A stretch of DNA of 64,000 nt, taken from Aeromicrobium erythreum (GTDB taxonomy: Bacteria > Actinomycetota > Actinomycetes > Propionibacteriales > Nocardioidaceae). Both the position numbers and the translations under genes were made by a program. The stretch lies in NCBI RefSeq assembly GCF_001509405.1, contig NZ_CP011502.1, positions 310,001 to 374,000 of the forward strand. The letters are read 5' to 3'. This document shows, piece by piece, positions 56,418 through 63,936 of the stretch (the stretch's first letter is position 1; each line of letters begins with the position of its first letter). The notes under the pieces were generated by a model, which saw nothing but the letters and a program-made list of their open reading frames with translations, was not told where the DNA came from and made no database searches.

Positions 56418-57200
56418 TCAGGGGTGGGAGATCGCCTCGCGGACCTTCGTCGTCAGGGCGGTGAACTCCGGGAGGGCGCGCAGGTCGGCGGGAGGCACCT
56501 GGTGGCCGTCGGTGGAGAAGCGGGCCGGCTCGTCGAGCACGATCCGGCCCGGTCGGGGACTCATCACCAGCACGCGGGAGCCGAGGAAGACGGCCTCGTC
56601 GACACCGTGCGTGATGAACAGGATCGTCTTGCCCGTCTCGCGCCAGATGGTCAGCAGCTCCTCCTGCAGACGCTCGCGGGTGAGCGCGTCCAGCGCCCCG
56701 AACGGCTCGTCCATCAGCACGATCTCGGGGTCGTTCGTCAGCACCCGCGCGATCTGCGCGCGCTGCTGCATGCCACCGGACAGCTCGTACGGCCGCAGCC
56801 CCGCGACGTCCGCCAGCCCCACGAGCTCGAGGTAGCGCTCCGCCGTGCGGTACCGCTCCGCCTTCGCGACGCCGCGCACCTTCGGGCCCAGCGCCACGTT
56901 GTCGCGGACGTCGAGCCAGGGGTACAGCGTCGGCTGCTGGAACACGACGCCCCGCTCGCGACCCGGTCCGCGGACCGGCCTCCCACCGACCTCGACGGTG
57001 CCCCGCGTCGGCTCCACGAAGCCGGCCAGGATGCGGAGCAGCGTCGTCTTCCCGCACCCCGACGGGCCGGCCAGCGTCACGAGCTCGCCCGGCTCGATCG
57101 TCAGGTCGATGCCGTCGAGGGCGCGCACGACCCCGTCGCGGGCCCGGAACTCCTGCTCCAGGCCCGCGACGGTGACCGCGAGGTCGTGACGCTCACTCAC
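56418..57200 (-). CDS. ABC transporter ATP-binding protein (SsuB/TauB type)
   Basis: A 260-residue ATPase: Walker A GPSGCGKTTLLRILAGF, Q-loop VVFQQPTLYPW, signature LSGGMQQRAQIARVL, Walker B IVLMDEPFGALDALTR and FITHGVDEAVFL. The YPWLDVRDNV and DEAVFLGSRVLVMSPRPG blocks are typical of sulfonate, taurine or nitrate importers. It overlaps the binding-protein gene by 8 nt and is last in a three-gene operon. Confidence 0.9.
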   Translation of the reverse strand: MSERHDLAVTVAGLEQEFRARDGVVRALDGIDLTIEPGELVTLAGPSGCGKTTLLRILAGFVEPTRGTVEVGGRPVRGPGRERGVVFQQPTLYPWLDVRDNVALGPKVRGVAKAERYRTAERYLELVGLADVAGLRPYELSGGMQQRAQIARVLTNDPEIVLMDEPFGALDALTRERLQEELLTIWRETGKTILFITHGVDEAVFLGSRVLVMSPRPGRIVLDEPARFSTDGHQVPPADLRALPEFTALTTKVREAISHP

Positions 57201-58263
57201 CCGCGGCGGCCTTCGCCGGTCCGGGGTCGACGCCGTCGGCGTACGTCGACTCGGGCGCGACCTTGGCGATGCCGTCCTGCGTCAGCAGGAACTGCGCCGT
57301 CGAGAAGAGGTCCTGGCCGAGCTTCCCGCCAAGCCAGTCGGCGCCCGCCTGCTGCTTTGCGTCGAGGAAGGTGAAGCCGGCGAACTGCTTCTCGGCGTCG
57401 GCGGCACTCACGCCGATCTCGACGGCCGCGCTCTGCGCGGCCTTGGCCGGGTCGTCCTTGATCTGCTTGACCGCGTAGTCCTGCGCCTTCGCCCAGACGG
57501 CCAGCACCTTCGGGTTGTCCTTGACGAACGTGCGGTCGGCGATGGCGAGGTCGAACGTCGGCTTGCCGGCCTTGGCGGTGTCCTCGCTGGTCAGCACGAC
57601 CTTGCCGCCGTCCTTCACGAGGGTGCTCAGCGTCGGGTCCCAGATCCAGGCGGCGTCGATGTCGCCGCGCGACCACGCCGGCGCGATCTGCTCCGGCTCG
57701 GTGTTGACGATCGTGTAGTCCGACGGGTCCTCGCCGGCGTCGGCGATGGCCTGCAGCAGCGAGAAGTGCGCGGTCGAGCCGAACGGGGTGGCGATCGTCT
57801 TGCCCTTGAGTCCCTTGATGTCGGTGGCCTCGCCGTCGCGCACGACCAGCGACTCCGCGGAGCCGATGACGTCGTGGATCCAGATGACCGACACGGGCAG
57901 GTCGAGCGGCGCCGACAGCGCCTTCGTGCTGGGCGAGGAGCCCGCGAGCCCGATGTCGAGGCTCTTGCCGCCGAACGCCTGCACGACGTCGCCGCCGGAC
58001 GCGAAGTTGCTCCACTCGATCGTGGCGTTGGGCAGGCAGTTCTCGAGGATCTTCTGGTCCTTGACGACGACGTCGCCGTTGGGGATCTTCTGGTAGCCGA
58101 TGCGCACCGTCGTGTCGACGGACTCGTCGGCCTGGAACGGGCACGCGTCGGCCGAGGCCTGCTCGGTGTCGCCGCCGACGCCGCAGGCGCTGAGCCCGAG
58201 GGCGGCGGTGGCTGCGACGACGGCCGCGAGGGCACGCGCGCGGGTCAGGTGGGGGAGGGTCAT
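57193..58263 (-). CDS. ABC transporter substrate-binding lipoprotein (SsuA/TauA type)
   Basis: A 356-residue lipoprotein. The signal sequence ends in lipobox LGLSAC, with Cys about residue 27, so it is anchored on the outer face of the membrane. The mature part opens with VRIGYQKIPNGDVVVKDQKIL and has LDIGLAGSSPSTKAL and GDIDAAWIWDPTLSTL, characteristic of the NMT1/taurine-sulfonate binding family. The ligand could be taurine, another sulfonate or a related anion. It is flanked by its permease (1 nt away) and ATPase genes. Confidence 0.88.
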   Translation of the reverse strand: MTLPHLTRARALAAVVAATAALGLSACGVGGDTEQASADACPFQADESVDTTVRIGYQKIPNGDVVVKDQKILENCLPNATIEWSNFASGGDVVQAFGGKSLDIGLAGSSPSTKALSAPLDLPVSVIWIHDVIGSAESLVVRDGEATDIKGLKGKTIATPFGSTAHFSLLQAIADAGEDPSDYTIVNTEPEQIAPAWSRGDIDAAWIWDPTLSTLVKDGGKVVLTSEDTAKAGKPTFDLAIADRTFVKDNPKVLAVWAKAQDYAVKQIKDDPAKAAQSAAVEIGVSAADAEKQFAGFTFLDAKQQAGADWLGGKLGQDLFSTAQFLLTQDGIAKVAPESTYADGVDPGPAKAAAGE

Positions 58264-58264
58264 G

Positions 58265-59083
58265 TCAGGCCTTTCCTCGCCAGGGGACGAGCTTCTTCTC
58301 GAGGGTGCGGATGATCAGGTCGAGGACGATCGCGGTCAGGCCGATGACGATGATGCAGGCCACCGAGAGCGCGAGCTTGTTCTGCGTCCCCGACAGGTAC
58401 GCCAGGCCCCCGATGCCCGGCAGTCCGTTGACGAGCTCGGCGGCCACGACGGTGGTCCACGCGAACCCGACGGCGACCCGCAGGCCGCTGAGGATGTCGG
58501 GCAGCGTCGCGGGCAGGACGACCGTGGTGATCGTCTGGCGACGCGACGCCCCGAGGGAGCGGACGGCGTTCAGCTGGTCCTCACGGATCCCGCGCACCCC
58601 GTTGAGGGTGGCGAGCGCGATGGGCGGGAACGCCGCCAGGAAGAGGAGCGCGACCTTCGACGTGTCGCCGATGCCGAACCACGCCACGAGGAAGCCGAGG
58701 TAGGCGAGCGGCGGCAGGGAGCGCAGGAAGTCGACGTAGGGGCCGACGACGCGCTCGAACCAGCCGACCGTGCCCATCGCGAGCCCGAGCGGCACGGCGA
58801 CGATGACCGCCAGCGCGAGCCCGCCGCCGATGCGCTGCAGGCTCACCACCAGGTGCTCCCACAGGTAGTAGCCCTCCTCGCCGCGCACCACCCGGTCGAC
58901 GCCACCGCCCACCGCGTGGTTCGTGTTCGCGCGCAGGAACGCGTCCCACACCTCGAGCGGGCTGGGCGCGAGGTACGCGGGCTGGACGACGCCGGACGCG
59001 GACACCGCGCTCCAGGCCGCCAGCACCACGACGAGCGTCACGACGGGCGGGAGCCAGCGCGACGGGGCGGGGGGACGGATCAC
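58265..59083 (-). CDS. ABC transporter permease (SsuC/TauC type)
   Basis: A 272-residue inner-membrane permease with six or so helices and the EAA loop VRSLGASRRQTITTVVLPATLPDILSGLRVAVGFAW (key E/N-x-x-x-x-x-G-A-S). First gene of the operon; GTG 59083 follows a leaderless -10 (TACGGT on the minus strand, 59092-59097, 8-nt gap). The longer in-frame extension upstream crosses the divergent promoter region and is rejected. An unusual loop of about 20 residues (NTNHAVGGGVDRVVRGEEGYY) sits between helices 1 and 2. Confidence 0.88.
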   Translation of the reverse strand: MIRPPAPSRWLPPVVTLVVVLAAWSAVSASGVVQPAYLAPSPLEVWDAFLRANTNHAVGGGVDRVVRGEEGYYLWEHLVVSLQRIGGGLALAVIVAVPLGLAMGTVGWFERVVGPYVDFLRSLPPLAYLGFLVAWFGIGDTSKVALLFLAAFPPIALATLNGVRGIREDQLNAVRSLGASRRQTITTVVLPATLPDILSGLRVAVGFAWTTVVAAELVNGLPGIGGLAYLSGTQNKLALSVACIIVIGLTAIVLDLIIRTLEKKLVPWRGKA

Positions 59084-59197
59084 GAGGTGTGACCGTAGGG
59101 GAGCGGCGATGCTCGTGGAGCCGGTCCCAGCATGCGGATGGCGTGCGGGTCGGCGTCCCGGCCTGCGGCGGCGGCGAGCGGCCGCGCGACGGTCCCG

Positions 59198-59203
59198 TAG
59201 CGT
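59198..59203 (+). promoter_or_regulatory. Leaderless-type -10 hexamer for the DsbA-like gene
   Basis: TAGCGT ends 7 nt before GTG 59211; it faces the permease promoter TACGGT (59092-59097) on the other strand. Confidence 0.55.
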
Positions 59204-59210
59204 GGGTCGG

Positions 59211-59870
59211 GTGAAGGCGACCGTGTTCTGCGACGTGACCGATCCGTGGTCGTACGTGGGTGCGACCCGCTTCGAGCGTGCGGCCGGCATGTTCACGATC
59301 CTCGTCGGCGAGCCCGTCGAGGTCGCGTTCCGTGCCCGCCTGCTCGACCCCGACGCACCTAGCTCGGGGCGCCCGCTGCGTGAGGTGCAGGCCGAGCGGC
59401 TCGGCGGCGAGGACAAGGTCGACCTCGTCGACGCCCAGGTGACGGCGGCCGCGCGGATCAGTGGCATCGAGCTGAACCTCGTCGAGGCGGTGGAGGCGAA
59501 CAGCCTCGACGCCTGGCGCCTGCTGACGTGGGCCGACGAGGCCGCGCCGGGCGCGCAGCGCGAGCTCATCCACCAGCTCTGGCGGGCCCATTTCCTCGAG
59601 GGCGCCGACGTCGCCGACCCGCTGGTGCTCGCCAGCCGAGCGGCGCTCGTCGGGCTCGAACTCGAGACGGCCGACGCCCTGCTCGCCAGCGAGGAGTACG
59701 CCGACGCCGTGCGCACGCAGGACGAGACCGCCCGGTCGTTGGGGATCACCCAGCTCCCCTACGTCGTGGTCGAGCACCGCTGGACCCTCGCCGGCCCGCA
59801 GTCGCAGGACGACTACGTCCAGGCGCTGCACCAGATCCACCAGGAGTGGCGCTCCGACTCGCCGTCCTGA
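59211..59870 (+). CDS. DsbA/FrnE-like thioredoxin-fold protein without CxxC
   Basis: A 219-residue cytoplasmic protein of the DsbA-like family that includes FrnE and 2-hydroxychromene-2-carboxylate isomerase. The N-terminus reads VFCDVTDPWSYVGATRFERA; FrnE proteins have CPWC or CPxS at this place, here DPWS, so the usual redox pair is lost and a lone Cys lies four residues before the Asp. The helical insert and the return GITQLPYVVVEHRWTLAGPQSQDDYVQAL (cis-Pro loop QLPY, then G-A/P-Q) are well kept. It could use mycothiol or be an isomerase/transferase. The gene stands between the ABC operon and gpmA. Confidence 0.75.
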   Translation: MKATVFCDVTDPWSYVGATRFERAAGMFTILVGEPVEVAFRARLLDPDAPSSGRPLREVQAERLGGEDKVDLVDAQVTAAARISGIELNLVEAVEANSLDAWRLLTWADEAAPGAQRELIHQLWRAHFLEGADVADPLVLASRAALVGLELETADALLASEEYADAVRTQDETARSLGITQLPYVVVEHRWTLAGPQSQDDYVQALHQIHQEWRSDSPS

Positions 59871-59960
59871 CGGTTTACCACGGTCCCGTGGTAAACCTCG
59901 TCCGCCCGAGGGAAGCTTGCCGCGGGAGGACGATCTTTACCACGGGACCGTGGTAAACCG
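59871..59960. repeat. Double palindrome TTTACCACGG/CCGTGGTAAA
   Basis: A 25-nt sequence at 59871-59895 recurs as its exact reverse complement at 59936-59960. Each copy is itself a palindrome with 10-nt half-sites TTTACCACGG and CCGTGGTAAA around a 2-nt centre. The 40-nt spacer also pairs at its ends (CGTCC/GGACG). It begins right after the DsbA-like stop and ends about 35 nt before the gpmA promoter. Confidence 0.9.
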
Positions 59961-59994
59961 TGGGCGTGGCGGCGGGCGCGGCCTGAGCGACCAC

Positions 59995-60000
59995 TAGGCT
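59995..60000 (+). promoter_or_regulatory. Leaderless-type -10 hexamer for gpmA
   Basis: TAGGCT ends 6 nt before ATG 60007. Confidence 0.6.
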
Positions 60001-60006
60001 GGCGGC

Positions 60007-60753
60007 ATGACCTACACGCTCGTCCTCCTGCGTCACGGCCACAGCGAGTGGAACGCGAAGAACCTGTTCACCGGCTGGGTCGACGTCGACCTCAACGAGC
60101 AGGGCGTCGAGGAGGCGGGTCGCGGGGCCAGGCTGCTCGCCGAGGCTGGGATCGCGCCCGACGTGTCGCACACGTCGCTGCTGCGCCGCGCGATCCGCAC
60201 GTCGCAGATCGTGCTCGACGGCATCGACCGGCACTGGATCCCGGTGAAGCGGTCGTGGCGGCTGAACGAGCGGCACTACGGCGCACTGCAGGGCAAGGAC
60301 AAGAAGGCCACGCTGGAGGAGTTCGGCGAGGAGCAGTTCATGACCTGGCGCCGCTCCTACAGCACGCCCCCGCCGGCCCTCGCGGACGACGCGGAGTTCT
60401 CGCAGGCCGGCGACCCGCGCTACGCGTCGCTACCCGACGAGCTGCTGCCGCGCACCGAGTGCCTGGCCGACGTGCTCGACCGGATGCTGCCCTACTGGTA
60501 CGACAGCATCGTCCCCGACCTGCTCGACGGCCGCACGGTCCTGGTGACCGCCCACGGCAACTCCCTGCGCGCGCTCGTCAAGCACCTCGACGGCCTCGGT
60601 GAGGACGAGGTCGTCGGCCTCAACATCCCCACCGGCATCCCGCTCGTCTACGAGCTCGACGCCGACCTCAAGCCCGTCACGAAGGGCGGCCAGTACCTGG
60701 ACCCCGACGCCGCCGCCGACGCCATCGCCGCGGTCGCGAACCAGGGTCGCTGA
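60007..60753 (+). CDS. gpmA: 2,3-bisphosphoglycerate-dependent phosphoglycerate mutase
   Basis: A 248-residue glycolytic enzyme interconverting 3- and 2-phosphoglycerate. [25 protein letters not shown] has the phospho-acceptor His of RHGxSx[28 protein letters not shown] and [17 protein letters not shown] (second His) complete the active site. Length normal. In mycobacteria gpm1 stands between ybjN/mshA and senX3-regX3, as here, although here the direction of senX3-regX3 is reversed and other genes intervene. Confidence 0.95.
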   Translation: MTYTLVLLRHGHSEWNAKNLFTGWVDVDLNEQGVEEAGRGARLLAEAGIAPDVSHTSLLRRAIRTSQIVLDGIDRHWIPVKRSWRLNERHYGALQGKDKKATLEEFGEEQFMTWRRSYSTPPPALADDAEFSQAGDPRYASLPDELLPRTECLADVLDRMLPYWYDSIVPDLLDGRTVLVTAHGNSLRALVKHLDGLGEDEVVGLNIPTGIPLVYELDADLKPVTKGGQYLDPDAAADAIAAVANQGR

Positions 60754-60761
60754 CGCCCCCT

Positions 60762-60828
60762 CCCGCGTTGTGAGGACTTCGGGTCGGTCTGTCGGCGACA
60801 GATCGACCCGACGTCGTCACGACGCGGG
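60762..60828. terminator. Long hairpin between gpmA and a convergent gene
   Basis: Arms 60762-60794 and 60796-60828 pair at 29 of 33 positions with a 1-nt loop. It sits 9 nt after the gpmA stop and 16 nt before the end of the convergent gene, so it may terminate both, but it is much longer than the other terminators and may be another palindromic repeat. Confidence 0.7.
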
Positions 60829-60844
60829 GGAGTGCAGACGCAGC

Positions 60845-61189
60845 TCAGCGCTGGTCCGCTCCCTCCAGGTCGGCGAGCAGCGCGCCGATCGAGCCTCGGG
60901 CGCGCACCCAGAGTCGGTCGGTGAGGTAGGCGACGGGCGCGGTGACGAGGGCCAGCAGGACGGCGAACCACACGAGGAACGGAGTCGTCACGACCCCGAC
61001 CGCGGCCACGGCGAGCAGCAGCACCCCGATCGTCACCCAGGCGCCGACGACGAAAGGCCGCCCCGCCCGCAGCAGCGTGGCGCGTCGCCGCACCACGGGC
61101 AGCCAGCGCTGACGGTCGAGCCCGGCCGGCGCCTGCCCCGTCCGCATCGCCCGTCGGAACAGCCGGGCCTGGTCCCGCGTCTCGGACAT
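60845..61189 (-). CDS. Small membrane protein of unknown function
   Basis: A 114-residue protein with a basic N-terminal part (45 residues, many Arg) and two adjoining transmembrane helices (residues about 45-88). ATG 61189 follows a leaderless -10, TAACCT (61196-61201 on the minus strand, 6-nt gap). It lies just downstream of regX3 but has its own promoter. I recognise no family. Confidence 0.65.
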   Translation of the reverse strand: MSETRDQARLFRRAMRTGQAPAGLDRQRWLPVVRRRATLLRAGRPFVVGAWVTIGVLLLAVAAVGVVTTPFLVWFAVLLALVTAPVAYLTDRLWVRARGSIGALLADLEGADQR

Positions 61190-61226
61190 ACGGGCAGGTT
61201 AGCGGCCGCCGGACGGACGGACGGCC

Positions 61227-61907
61227 TCAGGCGTCGAGCTTGTACCCCAGCCCGCGCACGGTCGTGAGGGTGATCGGGTTGCCGGGGTCGGGCTCGATCT
61301 TCGCGCGCAGCCGCTTCACGTGGACGTCGAGCGTCTTCGTGTCGCCCACGTAGTCGGCGCCCCACACGCGGTCGATGAGCTGGCCGCGGGTCAGCACCCG
61401 GCCCGGGTTGCGCAGGAAGAACTCGAGCAGCTCGAACTCCTTCAGCGGCAGCTTGACCGTGTCGCCGTCGACCGACACCAGGTGGCGCTCGACGTCCATG
61501 CGCACGCGGCCGGCCTCGAGGACGCCGTCCTCGTCGACCTCCTCGACCGCGCCGCGGCGCAGCACCGCACGGATGCGGGCCACCAGCTCGCGCGGCGAGT
61601 ACGGCTTCGTCACGTAGTCGTCGGCGCCGAGCTCGAGGCCCACCACCTTGTCGACCTCGGTGTCCTTCGCGCTGACCATGATGATCGGCACGCTCGACGT
61701 CTGGCGCAGCTGACGGCACACCTCGGTCCCCGGCAGCCCGGGCAGCATGAGGTCGAGCAGCACGATGTCGGCGCCGCCGCGCTCGAACTCGGTCAAGGCG
61801 TCGGGCCCGGTCTCGGCGATCGCGACGTCGAAGCCCTCCTTGCGCAGGACGTACGACAGCGCCTCGCTGTAGCTGGTCTCGTCCTCGACGACCAACACTC
61901 GTGTCAC
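61227..61907 (-). CDS. regX3: Response regulator RegX3
   Basis: A 226-residue OmpR/PhoB-type regulator. Receiver: VEDETSYSEAL acidic pair, phospho-acceptor Asp in DIVLLDLMLPGLPG (about residue 52), MVSAKDTEVDKVVG and the YVTKPYSPRELVAR lysine. The winged helix-turn-helix effector occupies about 130-226 (LKEFELLEFFLRNPGRVLTRGQLIDRVWG, key pattern). It is the partner of SenX3 in phosphate-limitation control of phoU, pst and related genes. The GTG start overlaps the senX3 stop by 4 nt. Confidence 0.93.
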   Translation of the reverse strand: MTRVLVVEDETSYSEALSYVLRKEGFDVAIAETGPDALTEFERGGADIVLLDLMLPGLPGTEVCRQLRQTSSVPIIMVSAKDTEVDKVVGLELGADDYVTKPYSPRELVARIRAVLRRGAVEEVDEDGVLEAGRVRMDVERHLVSVDGDTVKLPLKEFELLEFFLRNPGRVLTRGQLIDRVWGADYVGDTKTLDVHVKRLRAKIEPDPGNPITLTTVRGLGYKLDA

Positions 61908-63043
61908 AGGATCTCCTCATCGAGGTCGTGCTGGAAGCGGGGGAGCACCAGCGTGAAGGTGGAGCCAGCGCCGGGCTCGCTCCACACGTCGACGGTGCCG
62001 CCGTTGCTGGCGGCCACGTGCTTGACGATGGACAGGCCGAGCCCCGTGCCGCCCGTGGCGCGGGCGCGGGCGGGGTCGACCCGGTAGAAGCGCTCGAAGA
62101 TCCGCTCGAGCTCGGGGCCGGCGATGCCGATGCCGTTGTCGGCCACGCTGATGCGCACGTCGTCGCCGGCGAGCGCGGCCGTGACGACGACGCGCGAGCC
62201 CTCCGGGCTGTACGTCACGGCGTTCTCGACCAGGTTGCTCACGGCCGCGTGCAGCTGGGCGCGGTCGCCGTGCACGAGCAGGTCGGGCTCGACCGTGCGC
62301 GAGATCTCGATGCGCTTGCGCTCGGACTCCGTGGCCGAGTGCTCGCAGGCCTCAGCGACGAGCTCGTCGACCTTGACCGTCGTGGCGTCGTCGCTGGCCA
62401 CGTCGTTCTGCAGCCGGGACAGGTCGATGATCTGCTGCACAAGCCGGGTGAGGCGCTCGCTCTCGGTCTGCATGCGCGAGGCGAACCGCACGACCGACTC
62501 GGGGTCGTCCTTCGCCTCGGCGACGGCCTCCGCGAGCAGGTTCAGGGCGCCCACCGGCGTCTTCAGCTCGTGGCTGACGTTGGCGACGAAGTCGCGGCGG
62601 ATGTTCTCGACGCGCTGCTGGTCGGTCCGGTCGAGGGCCAGCACGATCACCAGGCGCGACGTCAGCGGGGCGACGCGCACCGACACGTGTGCCGGGAGGC
62701 CGCGGCGGCGCTGCAGCGTCAGGTTCGACTCGCGCACCTGGCCGTCGCGACGCACCTGCTGCACCATCGCGCGGATCTCGTCGGGCTCGATCCGGCGGTC
62801 GCGCACGATCCCGAGGGCCACCGCCTGGGCCGAGGCCTCGAGGACGGTGTCGGAGGAGTCGAGCAGGACGGTGGTCGACGACAGCACCGAGAGCACCGCC
62901 TGAGCACCGGGCGGCACGAGCGGCGCGGGCTCCTCGGGCACCGCGTTCTGGCGCCGTTCACTGAACAGCCAGACGAACGTCACCGTGGCGCCGACGGCCG
63001 CGCCGACGGCGCCGGCGATCAGGTAGGCCGCGTCGATGTCCAC
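61904..63043 (-). CDS. senX3: Sensor histidine kinase SenX3
   Basis: A 379-residue kinase with one or two N-terminal membrane segments (YLIAGAVGAAVGATVTFVWLF), a PAS-like domain (about 45-150), a DHp domain with NVSHELKTPVGALNLLAEAV and a catalytic domain with N box LVENAVTYSPEGS, G1 VADNGIGIAG, F box FERFYRVD and G2 GTGLGLSIVKHV. It senses phosphate status with PhoU and the Pst importer in related species. GTG 63043 has a leaderless -10 TAGCAT (63050-63055, 6-nt gap). First gene of senX3-regX3, divergent from phoU. Confidence 0.93.
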   Translation of the reverse strand: MDIDAAYLIAGAVGAAVGATVTFVWLFSERRQNAVPEEPAPLVPPGAQAVLSVLSSTTVLLDSSDTVLEASAQAVALGIVRDRRIEPDEIRAMVQQVRRDGQVRESNLTLQRRRGLPAHVSVRVAPLTSRLVIVLALDRTDQQRVENIRRDFVANVSHELKTPVGALNLLAEAVAEAKDDPESVVRFASRMQTESERLTRLVQQIIDLSRLQNDVASDDATTVKVDELVAEACEHSATESERKRIEISRTVEPDLLVHGDRAQLHAAVSNLVENAVTYSPEGSRVVVTAALAGDDVRISVADNGIGIAGPELERIFERFYRVDPARARATGGTGLGLSIVKHVAASNGGTVDVWSEPGAGSTFTLVLPRFQHDLDEEIL

Positions 63044-63063
63044 ACCGCGATGCTAGGCCCACC

Positions 63064-63154
63064 GTTCACCCAGGTCCGAGCGCGAACCGCCTCTGACGTG
63101 CGGCTTTCCGCGGCTGTTCACGGTTCGTTCACCGGGGGTCGCTCATCGTTCACC
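63064..63154. promoter_or_regulatory. PHO-box-like GTTCACC repeats between senX3 and phoU
   Basis: GTTCACC or GTTCACG occurs at 63064, 63116, 63127 and 63148. The 63116 and 63127 copies are exactly 11 nt apart, the spacing of PhoP/RegX3-type direct repeats in actinobacteria, and the last lies just upstream of the phoU -10. RegX3 probably binds here and controls phoU and itself. Confidence 0.6.
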
Positions 63155-63163
63155 GGTTTCTTC

Positions 63164-63169
63164 TAGGGT
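63164..63169 (+). promoter_or_regulatory. Leaderless-type -10 hexamer for phoU
   Basis: TAGGGT ends 7 nt before ATG 63177. Confidence 0.6.
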
Positions 63170-63176
63170 CTGGGGC

Positions 63177-63827
63177 ATGCGTGATGCGTACTACGAGCAG
63201 CTCGACACCATCGTCGACGACCTGGTCCAGCTGACCGGGACCGTCCGCAAGGCCGTCGCTGCCTCCACCGCCGCCCTCCTCAACGCCGACGCCCCGCTCG
63301 CCGAGCAGGTGATCGACGGCGACAAGCAGATCGACGAGACGACGGAGGAGATCGAGGAGCGCGCCCTGCTGCTGCTCGCCACCCAGCAGCCGGTCGCCAC
63401 CGACCTGCGCCAGCTGGTCGCGACGCTGCGCATGCTCACCGACCTGCAGCGCATGGGCGACCTCTCCGTGCACGTGGCCAAGGTCGCCCGGCTGCGCATG
63501 CCCGACGTCGCCGTCCCGGTCTCCATCCAGCCGACGATCATGGCCATGGCGTCCGTCGCCGACCAGATGATCCACGCGGCGTCGCGGATCGTCGCCAACC
63601 GCGACGTCGACGCGGCCAGCCGCCTCGAGGACACCGACGACGAGATGGACCGGCTGCGCAAGGACCTCTTCCGCGCGCTGCTCGGCGGCACCTGGGAGCA
63701 CGGCATCGAGCCGGCGATCGACCTGGCGCTCCTCGGTCGCTACTACGAGCGCATCGGCGACCACGCGGTCTCCATGGCGCGTCGCGTCGTCTACCTGGTG
63801 ACCGGCGAGATCGCTCCCGGCGCCTGA
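63177..63827 (+). CDS. phoU: Phosphate signalling protein PhoU
   Basis: A 216-residue protein of two repeated three-helix bundles. The E/D-x-x-x-D metal-site pattern appears in both halves (VIDGDKQIDETTEEIEERAL and RLEDTDDEMDRLRKDL), and LRMLTDLQRMGDLSVHVAKVAR and LLGRYYERIGDHAVSMARRVVYLVTGE are the paired R-x-G-D-x-x-x motifs. It couples the Pst phosphate importer to the SenX3-type kinase and restrains the response when phosphate is plentiful. ATG 63177 is set by the leaderless promoter. Confidence 0.95.
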   Translation: MRDAYYEQLDTIVDDLVQLTGTVRKAVAASTAALLNADAPLAEQVIDGDKQIDETTEEIEERALLLLATQQPVATDLRQLVATLRMLTDLQRMGDLSVHVAKVARLRMPDVAVPVSIQPTIMAMASVADQMIHAASRIVANRDVDAASRLEDTDDEMDRLRKDLFRALLGGTWEHGIEPAIDLALLGRYYERIGDHAVSMARRVVYLVTGEIAPGA

Positions 63828-63845
63828 GCCACGCCTCGTCGCACG

Positions 63846-63890
63846 ACGAAGGGCCGTCCACGATCCGTGAGGATCGGGACGGCCCTTCGT
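63846..63890 (+). terminator. Terminator after phoU
   Basis: Outer stem ACGAAGGGCCGTCC (63846-63859) with its complement (63877-63890), and inner stem CGATCC/GGATCG around a GTGA loop. It also separates phoU from a convergent gene. Confidence 0.85.
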
Positions 63891-63936
63891 GCGTCCGTGT
63901 CGGACCTGGCGACGTCGCCGCCAGGTCCGCCGGGGG

